Source: Kribbella pittospori (GTDB taxonomy: Bacteria; Actinomycetota; Actinomycetes; Propionibacteriales; Kribbellaceae). Taken from it: a DNA stretch of 64,000 bases. Both the position numbers and the translations under genes were made by a program. The DNA lies in the NCBI RefSeq assembly GCF_004331465.1, contig NZ_SJKB01000023.1, positions 1-64,000 of the forward strand. The letters run 5' to 3'. The notes beneath the pieces are model-generated. The model was not told the origin of the DNA, made no database searches, and saw nothing but the letters and a program-made list of their open reading frames with translations. Shown here piece by piece: positions 61,377 to 64,000 of the stretch (the stretch's first letter is position 1; every line of letters starts with the position of its first letter).

Positions 61377-62579
61377 TCAGGTTTTGGCGAGAGCGACGTC
61401 GAGCGGATCTTGGACCAGCCGGTCGAATACCAGCTCCGCAGCGCCCCAGAGGGCACCGTTGACCGGTTCGCCTGCAGTACGAACGTCAACAGTGGCCCCG
61501 ATGGACGGCAGCGTCGCGGCCAGCATGGCGGCTCGGAGTTGGTCATCGAACCGGGCGGCCAGCATGCCGAGGAAGCCGCCGAGAAGGATCACTTCCGGGT
61601 CGAAGATGTTCGCGACGTTGGCCAGTGTGACGGCGAGGGCACGTACCTGCCGGCGCGCTACACGCATGAACGCGGGGGCGTGCTCGGTGCGAACCAGCGA
61701 CTCCAGCTCTGCGTCCGTGACGTGACGCAGACCCAGCGACTCGACAAGATCGTCTCGCTTGATCAGCGCCTCGACCGTGCCCGCGAAACCGCCGTAGTCC
61801 ACGTCCGCAGCCGACGAGATCCGCATGTGGCCGAACTCGCCAGCCAGCCCATCCCGACCGGACAGAACCGCGTCGCCCGCCACAATTCCGCCGCCGATCC
61901 CACCGGCTCCGCCGAAGAGGTACACGAAGTCCGTGACGCCACGGACGGCGCCATGGCGCTGCTCGGCCACGGCAACCAACCGGGCGTTGTTGTCAACGAA
62001 TACAGGCATCCGCAGCGCGCGGGAAAGCCCCGATGCGACGTCCGCATCCCGCCAGCCGAGCCTGGGTGCGAGCAGGACGCGGCCGCTGCGCTTGGACACC
62101 TGGCCTCCGATCGCCACGCCCGCCCCGGCGATCCGGCAACCGCCGGGCAGTACCTTGCGCAGTTCATCGCTTGTAGCCCGGCACAGCGCGACCACGTCAT
62201 CGAGACTGTGGACGTTGCCTGCCTCGTGCCGCACCCGGTACAAAATGCGCCCACCGAGCGACACGACGCCGATCGTCAGCGCATCGCTCTCGGGGTTCAC
62301 CGCCAGCGCGCCCACCAGGTCCGAGGCCCGGACGACATGACTAGGTCGTCCTGCCGTTCCGGTCTCCTTGACGTCGTCCTCGACCACCAGGCCGAGACCG
62401 ACCAGTTGGGTGACCAACTCCCCCACAGTGGTACGGCTGAGCGCCAGCTCCTGCACGAGCCCGGTGCGGGAAATGGAGCCGGAACGACGCACCGCCCGCA
62501 GAACTGCCGACAGATTCTGGCGCCTGATGGCGTCCTTCCCCTGCGGGCCAGATCGGTCCCGCTCCAGCTCAGCCCGCAT
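61377..62579 (-). CDS. ROK-family transcriptional regulator
   Basis: 400 residues. Winged helix at 17-75 (NLSAVLRAVRRSGSISRTGL, LALSRTTVGELVTQL). The ROK fold shows GVAIGGQVSKRSGRV, FVDNNARLVAVAEQRHGA and AGGIGGGIVAGD. The zinc motif CxCGxxGCxE is replaced by VDYGGFAGTVEAL, so sensing is not zinc-supported in the usual way. It is 51 bp upstream of the P450 gene in the same direction and divergent from the ferredoxin gene. ATG 62579 lacks an obvious ribosome site. Confidence 0.85.
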   Translation of the reverse strand: MRAELERDRSGPQGKDAIRRQNLSAVLRAVRRSGSISRTGLVQELALSRTTVGELVTQLVGLGLVVEDDVKETGTAGRPSHVVRASDLVGALAVNPESDALTIGVVSLGGRILYRVRHEAGNVHSLDDVVALCRATSDELRKVLPGGCRIAGAGVAIGGQVSKRSGRVLLAPRLGWRDADVASGLSRALRMPVFVDNNARLVAVAEQRHGAVRGVTDFVYLFGGAGGIGGGIVAGDAVLSGRDGLAGEFGHMRISSAADVDYGGFAGTVEALIKRDDLVESLGLRHVTDAELESLVRTEHAPAFMRVARRQVRALAVTLANVANIFDPEVILLGGFLGMLAARFDDQLRAAMLAATLPSIGATVDVRTAGEPVNGALWGAAELVFDRLVQDPLDVALAKT

Positions 62580-62617
62580 GCCGCAACGATAGTCGGTGCC
62601 AACTGTTTCGCTCCATC

Positions 62618-62645
62618 TTGCCTAATTAAACGGATATCGTATAAT
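62618..62645 (+). promoter_or_regulatory. Ferredoxin gene promoter with shared element, copy 2
   Basis: TTGCCT (62618-62623), 16 bases, perfect TATAAT (62640-62645). The spacer contains the shared ATTAAACGGATATCG element. A repressor there would block polymerase. Confidence 0.6.
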
Positions 62646-62667
62646 CCCTACGAGCTAAGGGAGAGCC

Positions 62668-62868
62668 ATGATCGAGATCCGGGTGAACATGACGAAATGC
62701 CAGCACTACGGTCAGTGCGTGCTCGAGGCACCGGACACGTTCCGCTTCAACGACGCCGACCGACTCGAATACCAGGGTCGGGCAGCGGACGACGCACTCG
62801 GCCTCGTCGAGGCCGCAGCTGACGTCTGTCCGATGCAGGCGATCATGTTCACGGAACGCCCGGAGTGA
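62668..62868 (+). CDS. P450-type ferredoxin
   Basis: 66 residues. Cysteines in KCQHYGQCVLEAP and DVCPMQAIMF give the C-x5-C ... CP pattern of actinobacterial P450 ferredoxins, in which one position is non-cysteine (Tyr/His), typical of [3Fe-4S] clusters. AAGGGAGAGCC precedes the ATG. It would carry electrons to the P450 at 60180. Confidence 0.9.
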   Translation: MIEIRVNMTKCQHYGQCVLEAPDTFRFNDADRLEYQGRAADDALGLVEAAADVCPMQAIMFTERPE

Positions 62869-64000
62869 ACGATGTCCTCCTGATCGTTGGGGCATCGCTA
62901 GCCGGCCTTCGGACCGCAGAATCGGCCCGCAGGTACGGCTACACCGGGCCCATCACGATCCTCGGCGATGAGCCGCATCTCCCGTACAACCGGCCACCTC
63001 TCTCTAAGAGCGCGCTGGCATCGGAGATTCTCATCGAAGAACTCACCCTTCCACGCAGGGCAGCGGTCGCCGACGTGCGATGGCTGCTCGGTACTAGAGC
63101 AATGCGCGCCGACGTATCTGCCAGCGTTGTCGTCGACGACCGAGACCGTGTCCACCCCTACAGATGGCTAGTTGCTGCCACCGGACTCCGACCGCGCCGC
63201 CTCCCTCGCCGGGTGCCAGGCTGCCTCGCGCTGAAAACCTATGAGGACGCCGTCGCGATGCGGACCGTCCTTCGCGCGAGACCGTCGATCGTGATCGCTG
63301 GATCCGGGTTCATCGCGTGCGAAGCCGCCGCGACCGCCCGAACGATGGGCTGCGACGTCCTCGTCGTGACCTCCCTCGACTACCCCCTCCAGAACACCCT
63401 CGGTCCGGCTCCTGCCCGCGCGCTGAGACAACTGCACGAACGGCACGGCGTACGATTCCTTGCTGGCCGGAAGGTCATCGACGCCTTGGGTGACGCCCGG
63501 GTGACCGGTGTACTTCTCGACAACGGGGCCGAGATCCCTTGTGACCTCATCATTGAGTGCATGGGATCGCACCCGAATGCCGAGTGGCTCACCGGCAACG
63601 ATCTCAACCTCGAGCACGGAGTGCTCACCGACAGCAACCTACGGGCGGTCAAGAGGGACGGTACGCCACACCTGTCCTTTTACGTTGTCGGCGACCTCGG
63701 TCGGTTCCCTTGTCCGGCTGCCACCGGCGCGGCCAACCTCATCGGACACTGGAACATCGCTATCGAAAGCGGCAAACACGTCGGCCGCCAGATCGCAGCC
63801 GCCGACCAAGACCTAGACGCACAGCACCAGCCCTTCGTTCCCTTGCCGTCGTTCTGGAGCGATCAGTACGACAGCCACCTGCTCTCCTACGGCATGCCTC
63901 AACGGGCGAACCGGATCGAACTCCTCCACGGAACGCCCAACTCGGAGTTCGTATTCGGGTACTACCGAGACGACGATCTGATCGGCGTCTGCGGGCTAGG
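62865..64000 (+). CDS. Ferredoxin reductase (FAD/NAD pyridine-nucleotide type), 3' end outside
   Basis: 378 residues visible; GTG 62865 overlaps the ferredoxin stop (GTGA). FAD motif LLIVGASLAGLRTAESARRY, EPHLPYNRPPLSKSAL (the Pro-Tyr-x-Arg-Pro-Pro-Leu-Ser-Lys signature of P450-type reductases), NAD motif VIAGSGFIACEAAATA, and FYVVGDLGRF. The frame is open at the window edge. It passes electrons from NAD(P)H to the ferredoxin. Confidence 0.9.
   Translation, partial: MNDVLLIVGASLAGLRTAESARRYGYTGPITILGDEPHLPYNRPPLSKSALASEILIEELTLPRRAAVADVRWLLGTRAMRADVSASVVVDDRDRVHPYRWLVAATGLRPRRLPRRVPGCLALKTYEDAVAMRTVLRARPSIVIAGSGFIACEAAATARTMGCDVLVVTSLDYPLQNTLGPAPARALRQLHERHGVRFLAGRKVIDALGDARVTGVLLDNGAEIPCDLIIECMGSHPNAEWLTGNDLNLEHGVLTDSNLRAVKRDGTPHLSFYVVGDLGRFPCPAATGAANLIGHWNIAIESGKHVGRQIAAADQDLDAQHQPFVPLPSFWSDQYDSHLLSYGMPQRANRIELLHGTPNSEFVFGYYRDDDLIGVCGL

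Noticed and set aside
1..64000. tRNA, rRNA, CRISPR arrays and riboswitches
   Set aside because: No cloverleaf-like gene, no regularly spaced repeats and no recognisable riboswitch core were seen; structural searches could not be run.

Overview
The window is high-GC DNA with Shine-Dalgarno-led genes, many ATGA-type overlaps, Tat-type lipoprotein signals and GTG/TTG starts. The gene families (LplB/LplC-type sugar permeases, many Gfo/Idh/MocA oxidoreductases, ROK, IclR and AraC regulators, IS630, ISL3 and ISAs1 elements) point to a soil actinobacterium, perhaps of the Kribbella/Nocardioidales type. That assignment is inference from composition and gene content; no rRNA or other marker gene is present.

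Layout. 1-7.6 kb: hemerythrin-like fragments, a broken short-chain dehydrogenase (SDR), an intact formaldehyde/alcohol dehydrogenase operon with two membrane proteins, a second SDR, a SnoaL-like protein and debris. 7.6-11.8 kb: a compact four-gene signalling module (STAS; CheB-type methylesterase; STAS plus anti-sigma kinase fold; CheR plus PAS with a long coiled coil). 11.9-15.6 kb: a frameshifted ArsR-SRPBCC gene, then a graveyard of IS110, TetR, acyl-CoA dehydrogenase and cell-wall hydrolase pieces. 15.6-28.9 kb: sugar locus 1 (esterase, hydroxyacid dehydrogenase, two Gfo/Idh proteins, a TIM-barrel isomerase, two ABC permeases, a PhyH-type dioxygenase, an AraC regulator, a binding protein and a beta-helix protein).

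30.2-50.1 kb: sugar locus 2. It holds two intact sulfatases and one truncated one, a rhamnonate-dehydratase-like enolase-superfamily enzyme, a DHDPS-fold lyase, a ThuA-like protein, a Gfo/Idh protein, two paralogous SGNH hydrolases, a beta-helix protein, two ABC permeases plus a binding protein, a zinc alcohol dehydrogenase, a COG3618-type lactonase and an IclR regulator. The set fits uptake of a sulfated or esterified glycan fragment, desulfation, and oxidation through lactone, sugar acid and 2-keto-3-deoxy acid. Several of its promoters share one architecture: TTGACA followed about 45 bp later by an AGACG/TTC-N8-GAA element, probably read by the IclR protein. 50.2-55.2 kb: a scrambled zone with a DHDPS fragment, a frameshifted ROK gene fused to a beta-helix tail, and two abutting IS630 elements.

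55.2-64 kb: sugar locus 3. Three sugar-type enzymes (two Gfo/Idh proteins and an isomerase), an esterase and an SDR lie downstream of a ROK regulator and a cytochrome P450; the P450's ferredoxin and ferredoxin reductase are transcribed divergently. A P450 electron chain inside a sugar-oxidation operon is the most interesting lead: it resembles the P450 systems marine bacteria use to remove O-methyl groups from sugars, and a formaldehyde-dehydrogenase-like gene lies at the left of the window. Frameshifts and truncations cluster in the junk zones and are absent from the three sugar loci, so they look more like real decay than uniform sequencing error.
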